From contig NC_089982.1 in the NCBI RefSeq assembly GCF_036417845.1, positions 62,819,684 through 62,883,683 of the forward strand: a DNA stretch of 64,000 nt. Reading direction: 5' to 3'. The position numbers were made by a program, and so were the translations under genes. Shown piece by piece: positions 1-14,619 of this stretch. This DNA is from Apteryx mantelli (lineage: Eukaryota > Chordata > Aves > Apterygiformes > Apterygidae). Within the stretch, counting starts at the first letter, position 1. The number at the start of each line of letters is the position of its first letter. A model generated the notes under the pieces. It saw only the letters and a list, made by a program, of their open reading frames with translations, did not search any database and was not told the DNA's origin.

Positions 1-2204
1 GCCTTCTTTATAACATTAATACAGACACAAAAGTAGCTGGGAATATGGAAATGGAGTGGATGCCTACTGAGAAGACATTTCATAGATTCATGTTTCTTTG
101 AATAGAAGACCTAAACAGGAAAAAATCAGGAACTTCTACAATGCATTGAAATAACTTTAAACTATTTAAATAGCATGGAATGAATAGCTAAAATCAAGTT
201 GCACATACTCAAATACAGAATGCTTGGAAAAAAAGAAAATGAATGAAGATATACATTTTTATATCTATTCCCCACATTTTAAAAAGAATGTTACTATGAT
301 TTCAAAGTCAAAGAAATGCTAGAACTAATACCAGTGATATGACCTTATTTTAATCCCTTGTGATCAAATATCAGTTATGCTGCAATGCTGTAAATTACTG
401 GGCATGGAGAAGGGAATATCTGACTCTTGCCTGTAGCCAATAAGCTGGTGTAGAAGAAAACTAGCTTCCATGAATGTGAAATGCATAGAAGGGATCCAAG
501 TTGTCCCTCAGGCACGCTGAGCCTCAACTACTTTTACCCCAGACACCAGGCTTGCTCCCAGGAACTCTGATGGTGAGATGATATTCACCCTCCCAGATTC
601 CTGCTGCTTCCCCTTTCCTTTTTTATCAACCACTTTCAAGCTGGTCTTCTCCCTCCTCCAAAATGCTTCTCCCTCCTGTATGTCTATACCTGTTTCTTGA
701 TATACTAAGTGAGGGGAGGATACAAAGGTTTTCTCTCTACTGTGGGGTTTGAGCCCCCATCATACAGCTCTTTTATTGCATGATACCATACCTATCTTTT
801 TCACAGGGCCCTTCAGGACAGATGGTGCTCACTCACTGAGATGCTTTCAGCATTCTGTTTTACTACTTTGTTAGTGTGTTTGTTAGTGTGTGTCCCTATT
901 CCTCATTTACTGGCTGCTGCTCAGGCATTTTTGAAGTCAGGAAAGAATGGTCCTTGGGTGAGGTAATGAAGGAGGTTCTTCCCATCGCTTTACTAACTGT
1001 AGATCCTGAAGATAGTTTAGAGAATACAGAAAGGGACTGAAGAAAAGGAATAAACATGTCAGAATTGAGAAGGTTATGTGTTGCCCCACAGAACTGGAGT
1101 CTATCTTTGCCTCTGCTGCAAATGAATTTCTGTTTATTATTTTCTGGGTGCCTGGATTGAAAAATGTCAAGGTTTACAAAAGTGCTGAGCACTCTTCTGC
1201 TTAACTTAGTTTTACTTAATAGAACTTCATACTTTGAACTTCTGTAGTCTACACTGTTGATATCCCAACAACCCTCAGAGAAGAAGGAAATCTGTTTGTA
1301 AATGTCTCAAACTAGAAAACTCTAAAGGTTTTAACAGTCTCTTTCTGATTTGGTTCACAAACTCTAAAATGGATCCTTATCTCTTAATAGTATTGTAAAA
1401 ATATCTGAAATTTTTGTGGAGCACAGTGATTATATGGAGAATTGCATTAATCTCTAGGGATAATTCTTGTTTTAAAGCAACCTCTCTTCTGAAGTGCATG
1501 TGCCTAGGGAAATTTATTGCAGATGTATCTGGAATTTCTAGGTTCCCTTTCTGCCACTCTGAATTTTTCAGACAACCAGCTGATCAAAGGGAACTCCCTG
1601 GATATTGCCTAGAGAACCCAGCATGGGACTCTCCCATATAGTAATTCCTGTCAGTGAGCAGGCAATACCATACATCTGTTTATCTTCATAAATATCATCT
1701 TTATCCACTCTCAAATCTTACCTGAGTAGTCTATGAGGAATTTCTTTGTGCTTAGCATGCTTCAGCCTATGACAGCCCTTTCTTATTGAATGTGTCAAAC
1801 CTGCTACAAGTATGCTACAGACATAATACAGGGAACATGTGGACAGCATGTCTGACATCTCTTTGGGGTTAACAGCAGGAAAACATTGAAGTGTCAAAGT
1901 GTGAATATCACATAACTGTGCAGTACATGGTCTTCTAGATCAGATGCTTCCTGAAAAAAATCATCCTCCTTAAGAAATAAAATTTGATTTTGCTGTGCAT
2001 GCTGACAGTGTCTTTCAGGACTCGAACATGCACCCAACATGCCTGAGTGTTCTATGATATCTCTAGGCTGCAAATAGAAATGCTGTAGCTCATCTTGCAC
2101 CATTTTATAAAATAAACATTTCAGTATTGCTGACTGTTCATACTACACTGCCATATTTAGTCAGTACTTCATGACACAATTTATGAAATGGGCATGCTAT
2201 CATG

Positions 2205-2221
2205 CTTTTTTTTTTTTTTTT
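2205..2221. repeat. Poly-T run
   Basis: About 17 consecutive T residues after 'atcatgc'. No retroposon body is recognised next to it. Confidence 0.85.
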
Positions 2222-2540
2222 AGTAGGGAAACGACTTTAAGAACAACGTTTTCAGCATGGGTCATTATTTCTAGGTAAACTATTTTAACCTGTGTACTGA
2301 AAAGTAATTTTCAGCATTAGTTGAAATGTTAAAATACCTGTTTATTGACTGAAGGATACATGCAGGTATATATACTCTTTGCACTCTTTCTCAGAGCAAA
2401 TCTTCCATCATTTGATATCCTCTTAGCTGAAATCATAATGACATCAACTTGGGTGTAACAGGAGAATCAACTTTTAATTGTAGCATAGCAGTTGATGCTT
2501 TGACTTATTGCTGTTTTCAGGAATTGAAAATGGCTAACAA

Positions 2541-2567
2541 TCTACTGCATAGCCATCTACTGCATAG
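2541..2567. repeat. 12-bp direct repeat, period 15
   Basis: tctactgcatag occurs twice with 'cca' between the copies. Confidence 0.9.
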
Positions 2568-4423
2568 AGTACAGTACATTTAAATATTTAGTCTGTAAAA
2601 GGGTGGCTTTCTAACAGGCTAAAATCTGCCCAGAGGGAGTATTTTGACTGGGTTTTGTGGATCTCTTCAGGCTGTAATACTCTTCTCATTCCTTCCCCCT
2701 TCCATATCTATTCATGACTCGGGACAGATGCTAACGTTTTGGATCTATATTAATCCAGGCTGAATCAGACTCCCTAACAGCAGCCAAACCTATGGAGTTA
2801 CAAAGGTAAGAGTAGGTCATTACAGTACTTGTGTCTTGCTCTCCTCTTGAAATATTAAAATGTAATAATTTTAATAATGTAAAATGCTAATGTAGATGCA
2901 CCCTTAGCTTCTTGCTGGAAGAATCAAATCTGAAATGCAACAGATGATAGTTTTTCTGTTTTCACACAAATCAGTATGAAAGTTTTAGAAGAATAAACAG
3001 AAGTGCAGCTCCATCTCATGCTTAACTGCAACTTGCTTTACAGATCTACATCCCAAAGAACTCTTATTTCCTATGTTTTCTAGTTTTCTTCATGTAAAAT
3101 ATCAACTGATCTGTAGGCATTCTCAATAATGACTTACAGTAAGAAATGTGTGGAAATTGACAGGTGAGAACTTTCTGAATAGCAGAAAGAATAAAGATTA
3201 TAATGTTCACGAAAGGAAAAAAAATGTGTGTACATATTCCATCTGAGTTTAATACCATTTGTTCTTCATTTTCAGTGATTTGTTTTGATATCTGTTGTTT
3301 TTGAAAATGTTCCCTGTACTTTTACTTCCCTCACCTCCTCCTTTTTCTCTTAGCTTCCTCAGATATGTAATCCTTGGGAGGCAGAATAAATCCTTCCTGT
3401 CAGACCCCCCCAAAAAGGGCAAACTGTTAAATTGGTTGAAGAATGATTGGAAGAGAGGCCTCTACTTTTGACTTTTGCTCATGTAATGATTGGTTGTACT
3501 TATTACGGGCATGCATTTCTCACAGATTAATGATGGATATAATCAACAATCCCCATATTCTTCGACTTCAGGTGTTCTTCATTCTTGCAGAATTGTAAAC
3601 CAGACTTTTGGCTTTCACATAGAATTGCTTCTATTCTTTAAAGTTGCAGAGATTATATGCAACTCATAACTGCATGGTTGGCTGACCACTTTTTAGGGTG
3701 AGATTTATGACCTAACTTTAGCAGTCTAAAATTAGAAACCTAAACTAGGCTGTCTATAGTCAGAAGAAAGGGAGAAATGCCTTCAGTAGGTGAGTCATGC
3801 CAGCTGTCTTTGAATGGAATACATTACTCTCTGAAGGTTCATACTCTAGGATGGCTATCTTAGATTATATGCCTTACTTAGGCAAATTAAATAAAATTAC
3901 TCTGGGCTTTATAATCTTGCAGGTCAGAAGGCCCATTCATTTACGAAGTGCATGACCTGGGTAATGATATCATGTCAGCTCACTTGACACTTTTCAAGGA
4001 TGCCACAAGTCAAAAATCTGAGCATGGAATTCTCTGCTATGCTGCAGTCATTCACCTCCCAATTCCTTTCCTTCAGCCTTTCCAGCAATACCTTTTTACA
4101 CTAAAGTTCTGCCCTCTCAAAAAAGACTTAATTCATAGTACTTGGTTCTCTAGAACTAGTCAAAAAGCTTTTGATGAAGTAGGTTTCCGCCAACAAACTG
4201 ATTTTCATCAAATCACAGGCTTTCCTCTGAAACACTACTGAAATACAAGCCATCTAGGTAATGTGCCTGCTTAACTTCATTCCATTTTTTGCTGAGGACC
4301 ATTTAGCAGCCTGACTTCTCAGATGCCCTGGACACTTTTTGTCTAGCAATGATGAGACTCGCTGAATGCCATGGGTGCAGTTTCACAATGCACTAGTCTT
4401 GAGGGGGCATGAAAGTACATGGT

Positions 4424-4466
4424 TTATATATACACATATGTGTGTGTACATGTATATACACACATA
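4424..4466. repeat. Alternating TA/CA/TG purine-pyrimidine tract
   Basis: Alternating TATA, CACA and TGTG runs, including the palindrome acacatatgtgt. The tract is self-complementary and can form a hairpin or Z-DNA. It is a degenerate dinucleotide repeat with no coding meaning; the short ORFs through it on both strands are artefacts. Confidence 0.8.
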
Positions 4467-5070
4467 AATGTTGTTCTGGTAAGTCCCTGCAGCTGTCATC
4501 TGCAATAGCCCCCAACAGTCCCTCTCTCTCAAATTTCCCAACCTTGTGTCAACCCCTCTGGCAACAGATTCCTTCCCCAAATCTTTTTTAATATTAATTT
4601 TGAAAGGATATTTTCTAAGGATTTTTGTTTTGCCCAGACACTTTGCATTTCTCTGTTTTCACGCCCTTCCTTAGGTCATTATGATAGAAGAAAAAAATCT
4701 GTGGGACAAAAATTGTACTTGCTTTATAGCTCTACACCTCCGGTGAAACTGCTACTCCTTTGCAGAAGACTGTAATGGATGAGGAAAAAGATTCACTACA
4801 GCTGCTCGTTTGGAACATGGAAAGTAGTAAACCTATGCACTCCAAGCTGGTGAAAAACAGAGAAAGCCTCACAGTTCTCACAACCATAATGAGCACTAGG
4901 AGTATGGTGAGGAAGAAGAGTTGTCATAGATTCCAAAATATGTCATTTGCACACCATGATTCCCTCTGTTTTCAAATGTGAGACCATTTTGTGTATACTT
5001 TTGCAAGGATAGAAATATGGTATTTCATAGAAAATTTACAAAGGAGGTTCTTGATACATACATATGTGCA

Positions 5071-5094
5071 TACACACACACACACACACACACA
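5071..5094. repeat. (CA)n microsatellite
   Basis: Twelve uninterrupted CA/AC units followed by GGAATT, preceded by catatgtgcatac. Confidence 0.95.
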
Positions 5095-8000
5095 GGAATT
5101 AAAAGCTATGTTCACATATTTCAGCTTATCTACCTTGGAATTCCGACTATAGTGTAAAACTAATCAATATGCACTTGGGTTTTCAAAGTAGTGGAAATCC
5201 TGTGTTTGTAACAGTCAAAATGTGTTATGTGAAACTACACAGAAAATTACTTTAGTGAATTTTTAAATCAACTTTAAATAAAATGTTCTGACTGAGTAAT
5301 CTTTAAATTCCAACCAATTCTACCTCAGCCCGGGCAGGGTGCCACATTTGTTTTCAAATGGGATTCATTCCAGTACCATAATGCAGAACAACCTAAATCT
5401 ATTAGTTTTTAGTAAAAAGATACCAAATTGTTCATACAGGTTGATACATGCCTAGGAAAAAATAAGGAGATAAGGAAAAAAACGCATGATTAATACATAT
5501 TCACATAGACCAAATCAGAAGAATGCTCAAGGGCCAGATGCATGTATACATATATGTATGCTACTAATAGCTCCTGAACCAGGTTTTATAAAGCACAGTT
5601 ATAACTGCTTATTCTGACTAATGTGAAAAAAAATACCACCATGCCAAGCTTACTTGTCAAATGCCATCTTATAAGGCTTAGTGCTTAGACATGCCAATGA
5701 GCTCTTCATATATATTCTTGTGAGAGTACACTTATGTAAAATTGGTAGCACAGCTGTACTGATTGTCTAGAAGTAAGGTAAAAGGATACTTAATTCTGCC
5801 TCCTTGTATGCATCTGTAATAGCGTGATTATTTTAAGGGATTTTTTTTAATACTTCATTTTTTTCATATCTTCTTTCTAATTACCTAAAACAATGTAGAG
5901 AAAGCAAAGAACAGTGTGCTTAAAAATGAAACAAGCTGCTAACAAAGATTGCCATCATTCACACAATGGAAGCTGCAGTTTATCTCTCAGAATCAGTTGA
6001 TATAAATAATATTAATTATCACACTCTCAAGACTTGTTCTGCAGTCAATCAAAAATAGAAGACAATAATATCAGAGCTGTAACACTTACAACCAAATTCA
6101 TTCCACTATTGAAATACTTTTTTTCAAATAAGAGAAAATATACAAAGTGTTTATTTTATTTAATCTTCACTTAATAGGCTTCTCAGGAAGAGATAAAAGG
6201 CTAGCAAGTTAAAACCTGTTATTTATAATCCTTTTCTTATGCAATCAGTTGTCTTTCTCTTGATGTCTGGCTACTTTTCATGATAAAATCATCTTTGCAA
6301 TTCATCAGGAAGTTTTTCAATGAAAACTAACTTTCCAGTTTATTGCATATTATCTCTTTGATTTAGCAAATTGGGTGGTACATATGTGGGTGGCTTTCTA
6401 ACCAGTTCTACAAGCCATACACTGATTTATTAAAAACTGAGCAGGTGATAGTGTGTATATGATTGTCATTAATTCAGTAAAAATCCTGAAATGCAAAGTT
6501 GCTCAGAGGTTTCAAGATTCTAGATGGAAAAGGTTTAGTACTGCTTTGTAAACAGTTAGATATGTATGTTTGCATGAAAAGCACAACTTTGCAGATAGCT
6601 ATAAGGAATTCTTGGCGCAGTATCTTTTAGTACTGACATGTTGCCTGGGAAAAGCCTAGCAAGTCTGTTTTGGGGCTTAGGCATTGTCATTTACACAGCT
6701 GTACAAACATGCTGGATTCCACACCTTGTTCCCCTTCCTAGCTAGAGAAATTTTGGCTATGCTTGCATCAAATGCATAACATGAAAATCAAAATTTAAGG
6801 TGAGCCTGGGAAAACTATAGCTATGAGAAGAAATTACTCTAATTAGACACTCAAACCAGAATATCTTTGCGTTTTAAATGTTACTGGAAGAAATAATGTG
6901 CTTATATTTTTCCTCATTTCTTTTCTGATAAGAAGTACAGAATATTTTAATTTTTGAGAGCATTGGAGGAACAAGCAAGGTGCAAATTACAGGTTGAATT
7001 ATTATTTTGTAAATAATACCATCATTGCTGGTTGAAGGTTCATATTCATTATCTCAAACAACAGACTGAGATCAGTGTTTCTTTCATGGACTCCATACAC
7101 ACACTACTTGTTTCTGGAAGCTTCTGTGATGTTGTAAAAAAGGGAGAACAAAGGTGATAGCTCAGAACTGTAAACCAAAGTATATGTTAAGAAGAAAGAG
7201 GAAAGTGCAGTGAATTAAGTCGTACCTCCTTGTGCTCAGCCAAAATGAAATCATTGCTTGTATGGATAATCTAAATCATAAAAGTCTAAGATCATGTAAT
7301 ACCTATATCCATTACAGTTAGATTAATTAACTTCTAAATTATTTTGCTCTCATCCTTTGGCTCCAAAACATGATTTTGCCTCTCCAGCAAATACTTTGCT
7401 TCTGTGACTCCTAGAAGAAGGAATTACCATTAGATGGTACCTTAGATGATTTTTCACTATTATCTGACCCTCTGCTATCATATCACTACCTTCTATTACT
7501 TTTACAGGTTCTGTCATTTCAGGACTTAAGACTTCAATGTGTCATCTGGAGCTCAAACAACTTGCTAGGAAGCTGTGGCAACAGGGAGCAAACGTCTACA
7601 CTGATTATTACATGGGCAACATTCAGACTTTCTCTGTCTCTGGTAGGCAGTATCCTGGCTTTCCCTTCTCCATGTCATCTTGCTACCCTATCATACACAT
7701 TTTCAAATTCCTCTCTCCCCCTGCCCCAGCTTCCAACCATTCTCTACACAGTTTCCTTTCACCAAGAATATTTCAGCTTATATATGTAAGCATAAAATGA
7801 AAGAATCACAGGTTATGTAAGTTGACTTCAAACACATACATTGTTATTGCATTTACAGAGGGTTGGAGGTTCAATGGATGCAGAATCATACCCACAAAGT
7901 GTAGAACCGGCTGACATCCTGCTCCAGCCACAGTAAATATTTTGAATTTAAAATAACTAATGTAACTCTCCTGCTGTAAAGCCCATCTAAATGAACAGGA

Positions 8001-8276
8001 AGGAAATAAATTGAAGAAAATAAAATAAGACTGATAAAAGAGATAACAAAATGATTTTGAACAGTTCTAATTCCCTTATATAATCAGAGACATAGGAGAA
8101 CATTGGCTTACACACACAATGTTTATGTGGTTTAAATGCACAATAAGAATTCTATCTGTAGAGGATTAAAGTAAAAACATTCACGATACTAAACTAGACA
8201 GGAAAGACATCTGCAGTTAAAGGTACTGTAAAAAGATAAATGTAAAACTATTTATAGGAGTTTGGGCTTGAGATAT

Positions 8277-8303
8277 TTCTTTTTATTTTATTTTATTTAT
8301 TTA
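8277..8303. repeat. (TTTTA)n/(TTTA)n short tandem repeat
   Basis: Runs of TTTTA followed by TTTAT units, about 27 bp. Confidence 0.8.
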
Positions 8304-8425
8304 ACTATTCATTCATCCATTGAAAATGACAAAATGATTCATGGGAAACAAAGATTATTGTTTTTACACAGTTTTCCTGGAAATATATAAACATTAAGGA
8401 AACAGTATGGAAACAGAATGGTGAA

Positions 8426-8441
8426 AGCTTCAATTGAAGCT
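8426..8441. repeat. 16-bp perfect palindrome
   Basis: AGCTTCAATTGAAGCT equals its own reverse complement. Confidence 0.95.
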
Positions 8442-11400
8442 GGGGAACAAATTACACTTTTATTCTTGGAGATGGAGACTCTAAGACAAGGCTGAATGCA
8501 TTTTTGTGCAACAGACTGAAGTATAAATTTCTTTTGTTGAAGATTCCACCTGTGCTATAAATGTAAGTAGTTGACTTGTTTCTGTCTTGATGCAAGGTGG
8601 TGACAGGTGTATAATACAACATAAAACTGTGCAGAGAAGAAATGGGGCCAAAATGAGAGCACTAGACAAAGGAGTTCCTACCGGCAGCCTAGTGGCTAGG
8701 TCACTCCTAACTTCACGACGGTGGTGTCAAATCTCTCCTCCAAGGATTTTTTCTACATCTGACCTGAAGATTGCGTAATGTAGAAAGCATAAAGCATTGT
8801 GCTCAATTATCCACCTTGCAGTTACTTGTATTATTCATTAGAAATAACTGGTGGTCAGTTTGTGAAGGTTTTCTTCTTTGTAAAGAGACCAGAAAACCTA
8901 GGAGACTTGAAAAGACCAAATAGCAACCTGAAATCACTTCTGTGTGCCTGGGGTTTTCAGATTTTGGGTGTGGTGTTGTGGGGTGTAATTCTAAAAATCG
9001 GTTAGTGTTTGAAACTTGGATGTGGAATGCAGGACATCAAATTTAAAGGATGAATTCAGTAGTCACGAAAAACAGCTGACTGTAAGGAGTCTGAACTTCT
9101 GCACAGCTCTGAAGAGAAGCTGCAGACCAAATCCTCAGCTATTGTAAATCAGCCAGGCTTGTTTTGGAATGGAACAGATGTCAAAACTAGAGGAAAAGGG
9201 TTAATTTGGTCTAGCTGTTCAGGACTGTCCGTTCAGTTAAAGACCACTTACATAGCTCCACTGAGTTCAACAAATCAAACATGTACAACACTGTTCGAAT
9301 ATCTATGAAAAAGATGATTTAGACAATCAGTTGTCCAAGGGTGCAGGATGAAAAATTATTGAGTGCAGTTAGTTTATCAGATGGACCAAATGACCACAGT
9401 CTCAACAAGTATGGGGAACCAAACCCATGCTCTAATCTGGATAGTAGTTTTGGAGCAGCAGCACCACTCTTGGTCTAACCTGTAACCTGGTGATTGGATG
9501 CTCTCCTGGAATGTAAGTAATGGGGTAGGAGTCTGAATCTTTCCAGGCAGATGAAAGACTTGAAGACTCTCTATAATAAGTTATCAAGATGCAGAATTCT
9601 GAGGTTGAGGATGCAAATTGCATTATTTCCTGACTATCTGTGGAAAAAGATATTTTTCTAGTGAAAGAGGCAGATGGAAATGATACCTTCAAGATGTGAC
9701 AGGTAAGAAGAAATGTTTAGCATACAAACATGAAAACTTCACAAGATTAATTTTGCGGATTGCAGAATCCCAACACAAGAAGGCAAGATGGTGGTCAAAT
9801 TCAAAGATAGTATGAGTTACAAATGAATGTCTGAGTGTTGCTGTTGACTCCAATAAATGCAGTAGCCATTCTTAATTTGTAATAAAACAGATGTTATTAC
9901 ACTCTTCTTAGTGTTCTTCTTTTTGCTGTTATATCATTCACTTACCACTGAATGCCACATTCCACAATATAAACTAAATGTAGATTTTACATTTTTCATT
10001 GTCAGTGAATTTGGTCCCATAATACTATGATAAAGTACATTTCACATTGAAATATACAAAAAAAAGGGGTGATAAAATAATTTTGCCTAAATCTTCCTAA
10101 AAGATGAGGTGGAAGGCTGGAAAAATCTCTGCTTTACTCCTTAGGATTATAATTTTAAATATATACAATCGACCCCATAATGTGTATTTTGACCTATTTT
10201 ATGTTTTTTCAAGTTAGAGTTTCCTGCCTGTATATTTATAAGCTCTATTCTTGTAATAGCTTTTTTTTGTATTTCCAAAGAGCATTTTCTTATTTTTTGA
10301 TATGAAAGGTTTTTTGCACTACAAATACCTGGATGCCTCTAAAATGCTATAAGGGATTTACTGACTGTGGAAGTATTATCTTTCCTTTTAGAGCTCATAT
10401 TTATTTTTTGTGCTGCCTATATAAGATTAAATGCATATAGGTCTGTCTGTATAGAATTTTATGAAATAAAATCAGCATTTTCATTTTAGCATCTTTATTT
10501 TTAGTACACATTAAAATTATTTCTACATTTAATGGAATCAATAGATGTTACATAAAACTGTTTTGTTTGCTCAAGTTCAGATGTCCCAGTTTGCTTGTAA
10601 CTAGGAATCTCTCTCTGCTCTGCCAGAATCAGCAAGCCTGAAAGGAAAGCACCTGCTACCATCTCTTAATTTCAAGAAAACTGTTCATCTGATTAGTACC
10701 TATTCTAAAATAATAATTACTGAGAAAAGACAAGACTCATGAAAAAATGCTCTCAGAACTTTTTAATTTATGCATTTTTCAATCAGCTGATCCTTGTTTG
10801 GAGTGTTTACATGGAAGTATGACAACTTGAAGAAGCGCATTGTACCAGCACTGTCAATGAAGCTACCCATCAGTGTGTAATACCCTGTGTAAATCATTTG
10901 ATGGACGAGCAAGGACAGATCTTGAGGCTAAAATTCATCGTTTAGTTGGAATTGTTTATATCCTACAGATGAGCAATCTTTATGGTTTGGTGGATAATAT
11001 TTTATATTCATAGCACTTTTGTAAAATCTATTGGATACTTCCTGCAAGAAACAACTTTATATTTGAAGGGGAAAAGGTAACCTGGAGCTGCAGTGGCTAA
11101 GTTGTTTTAATATAGTTTTAAGCATTATATCTCTCTCATATTTTACCATAAGCAGGGTCTGAATGTACAACTTGTGTGCCTGAATGGTAAGGAGAACCTT
11201 GTCATTCCAGTGGGGAGCCAAATGTGACTGAATGTTCTATACGTTATGAATGCCAGCATGCTTTGACTGTGCTAACACAGATTCATTGGAGTTGTAGCCC
11301 TATTTCAAGAAGTATTTCAGAACAAGCGTAGCTAAATTCACTAATGGATTGAAAGAGATTATTTTAATTGATATGTATTACAATAAAAAAAAAATTACTG

Positions 11401-14400
11401 TCCTTCATCCCTGAAGCACAAAAAAGCATGATTGATTTCTGTGCATTTGTAATGAAGGGAGAGAAGGAGGAGAAAATAGTACTAGATTGCTGTATAGATG
11501 AAGTAGTAGAGGAGTAGATGTGAACCATTGCCCCATAGCAGCTATTTGGTTTTTTGCTAATTATGTTATTGAACAGGAACATAGGTGCAGGCAGGAGTTT
11601 TATGTATTCACTGGAAGCATACATTTGCTTGAGAAGATAACAAGCCTTATGGACTCCTTTTATGCTTTGCAGGCAAAAATGTGGAAAGAAACTTTCCTAA
11701 GCAAGCAAAAATGATAGACATAACAAATCTTAGAAGTGAGTGCTAAAGAGGGCTGGCAGTGAGTTCATCCTTCCACATGCAAAAGACTTCCCTAAAGTAT
11801 AGCTCCCAGTGTCAGCAGCAAACCATGGTTTAAATATATCTCACATAATGGTTAAGCTGTTCATTGGGAAATCACTAGCAAGTCTAAGTTGCCAGTCTTC
11901 CAATTGACAATGTGAGTGGATACCTGGGCCTACAAAGTTGGTCACTGGATATTTTATTGACAGAATGCTTTTACATACTTAGTATGTGATGAACTCAGCT
12001 CTGAAATTTCTCTAAAGAAAACTTTCCCTGAGAAAACTTTTTTTCTGAAGTTTCAATCTAACCTGGCTATCTAACTTATATAATAATAAAACTACATTCT
12101 TGAGATCTTCAGCTTTGAAGATATTAAATGTAAACTCTCCTATTTCCTACTTTTTAATAGTTAAGCAAAGACACACATTTACTGTTTTATTATTAAATAC
12201 CCAAATCAAATCGTCCAGCCCTTTAATCATTTTGCACTTTTTCCTGAATGCCCTCCATGTTTTAGAGTTAGTGAGATGCCCTGCCCTCCCCCCCGCACAT
12301 ACACACACACTTGATGTAAAGCTGTAGAAAACCTCTATGTTCAAATACCAGCTGTTCTTTCTTCTATACTTTGAAAGAATTGAAGTTGATATGTGTTTTG
12401 TGTTCCAATATACCTCCAGGATGTTTTAATTTTATTTGTTTTGCAATCAGAAATTAAAAATAATTAATCTGAATGAGATAGTTAATCTGAAAAACAGAGT
12501 CCTACAGCAGTAATATCCATGTTTGCACTTAGTAAACCACACAGAAACAAATGAGAATCCAAAATCTGTAAAAATATTTCCTTTTATACAATACCAATTT
12601 CTATTGCTACCTTGACAAAGTTTTCTTTCTTTTCTTCTTCTCTTTCAAAAGAAAATGGATTCATGGCTAGTTAAATACAATTCTATCCACTAATGTAAAA
12701 CACAAAAATAAAAATCTCATTTGGAAAATTTAATGTACAAATACTTCACATACGAATATTGGATTAACTCTTCCTTGCCTGACAAGCCTCCAGTGTTGAC
12801 AGCGTCAGTATAAATGAGGCTGAATTGCAACCATGAATTTGAACAGTTTCAGCCTGTAAAAAAATGGCAGGAAGACTTGGATTTTAATCAACATGTCCTA
12901 TATTTCTCCACTGAGCTTCATTAAAACTAAGACATAACCTGCACTTTCCCTTATTTTAATAAACTACGACAAGTTGTTAGAATTGCATAGGTGCTTGGTA
13001 CCTTAATGCCTAGAGGCTTTATAGTTCTATAATTACGCTATACAACACCTTTGAAGGTAAGAGAACCTGTTGCCAGCATATGAAAACAAACAGATTTCTT
13101 ACTTACCAGCAAACATAATTTTATTTTAAGATTTTATCCTTTACTTGCACAGAACTTTAGGTCTTCAGTTCGGAAGCTTTTCCTTGCTGAGTCCTTTCTA
13201 GTCTGGGTTATGTTCCAAGTAATGCAGACCTGTATAAAAACCCAGAATATGAAAGTAGTTTGAACTCAGATATCTCAGAGAGACATAATTTTGGGGGGAA
13301 GGGTCTGGCCCTTGCAAAAGTGGCAAGAACAAAATTGTAAGGATCTGCAGGTTTCAGAAAGATGTGAGATTTTATTAATCTTTAACTTAATCTAAAGGAT
13401 AAAGCTAACAGAGGGACACATAAGTCCTAGGAAACGGTCTTCTCATTACAGTATATTTGACTGAGGAGTAAAAATATTCTTGATGAAAATTTTTCTCTTC
13501 TACACAATATTTCATATTCAAAGGAGCTTTTTTGCTAAAACTTGAGTGTGAAATATAGTTTCACAATAAATGAGAATAAAAAATTGGGTAAGAGGAAACT
13601 TTTTTTATTTGAATATCTTACTTTGAGTTAAACTCTCTAAGTTGTTTTCAATTTTTGTTATTTCAAAAAATGATATTTGATATGTGACAACTTGGAAACA
13701 TTACCTTCTTTTCTAGGCATCTTTTCCTTTATGATAAAGGTGTCAAAATGAATCCTTTCCTAATAAATTTCAGTTTCATAAAAAGTTGACCTTTTTGTGC
13801 CATCACCCATTTCTCCCACAGGCTGCAGCTGAAATGATGGAAGGTAACTGAAAGTAGACACAATTCCAAACTCAAGGGCAAAACTTTGATCCAAAGCTGT
13901 TGCCACTTTCCCCATTATCTTTTGGGGAGATAAAACATAGGGATGATCTTGACTGACAATACTTGTTTGTGACTAGGACTTGTACTCTGTGCAGAGTCAG
14001 TGGTAAAATACAAAAGTCCAGTGCATCCTAGATGATGAGAATGGGTTGATATTTTCTTCTCAGCATTTGCCTCCGAGAAAGGTTCTCATCTGTTCTTTTG
14101 GCTGGAACTACACTTTCTTTTTAAAATCTCAATTAGCCATTGGCTGGACTTCCTAATTAATTAGAGAATATTGCTGGTATATAGGGTTGTTTACAACTCC
14201 AGTTTTACGTGTGAACAGCAGCAAATTCTGTAACTTTTCACAGCACAGCCCCGGGGAACTTGTTCAACTGTCTGCATCTTGCAAAGAAGCTTGAAGAACT
14301 GATAGCAGAAAATTAAAGAAGCAATAAAAGAATTCTGTCCTAAAATACCTGTGTAAGATTTGTCAGAAAAATCAAGGATAGAAGGTACAGAGTATTGTAA

Positions 14401-14619
14401 ATAGGAAGCTTTGATTTTGAACTTCATTTTTTTCTTAAGTTGATGCAAACATAAATATGAAACTTTTTACTGTATAGGTACTGCATGGAAAATCTGCCTA
14501 TTTCAGGAATGTTTTCTTCTCCATAATATTTTTTAAAGATCAGCTGTTAAGGGAAAAAGAAAAAAACTTTTTATCCAATCACTTTACTTTCACCTTATAT
14601 TGGGTTGGGTTTAAGCAGC

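Larger units (their letters stand above)
1..14560. other. AT-rich intergenic sequence, no gene seen
   Basis: No ORF exceeds 98 codons, which is expected by chance at this base composition, and none resembles a protein I know. Apart from the microsatellites, poly-T run, direct repeat and palindrome listed separately, I see only unique AT-rich sequence. Confidence 0.6.

Noticed and set aside
8587-8778. Plus-strand ORF with several CpG codons
   Set aside because: 63 codons, no similarity recognised, no flanking splice sites or promoter; within chance expectation.
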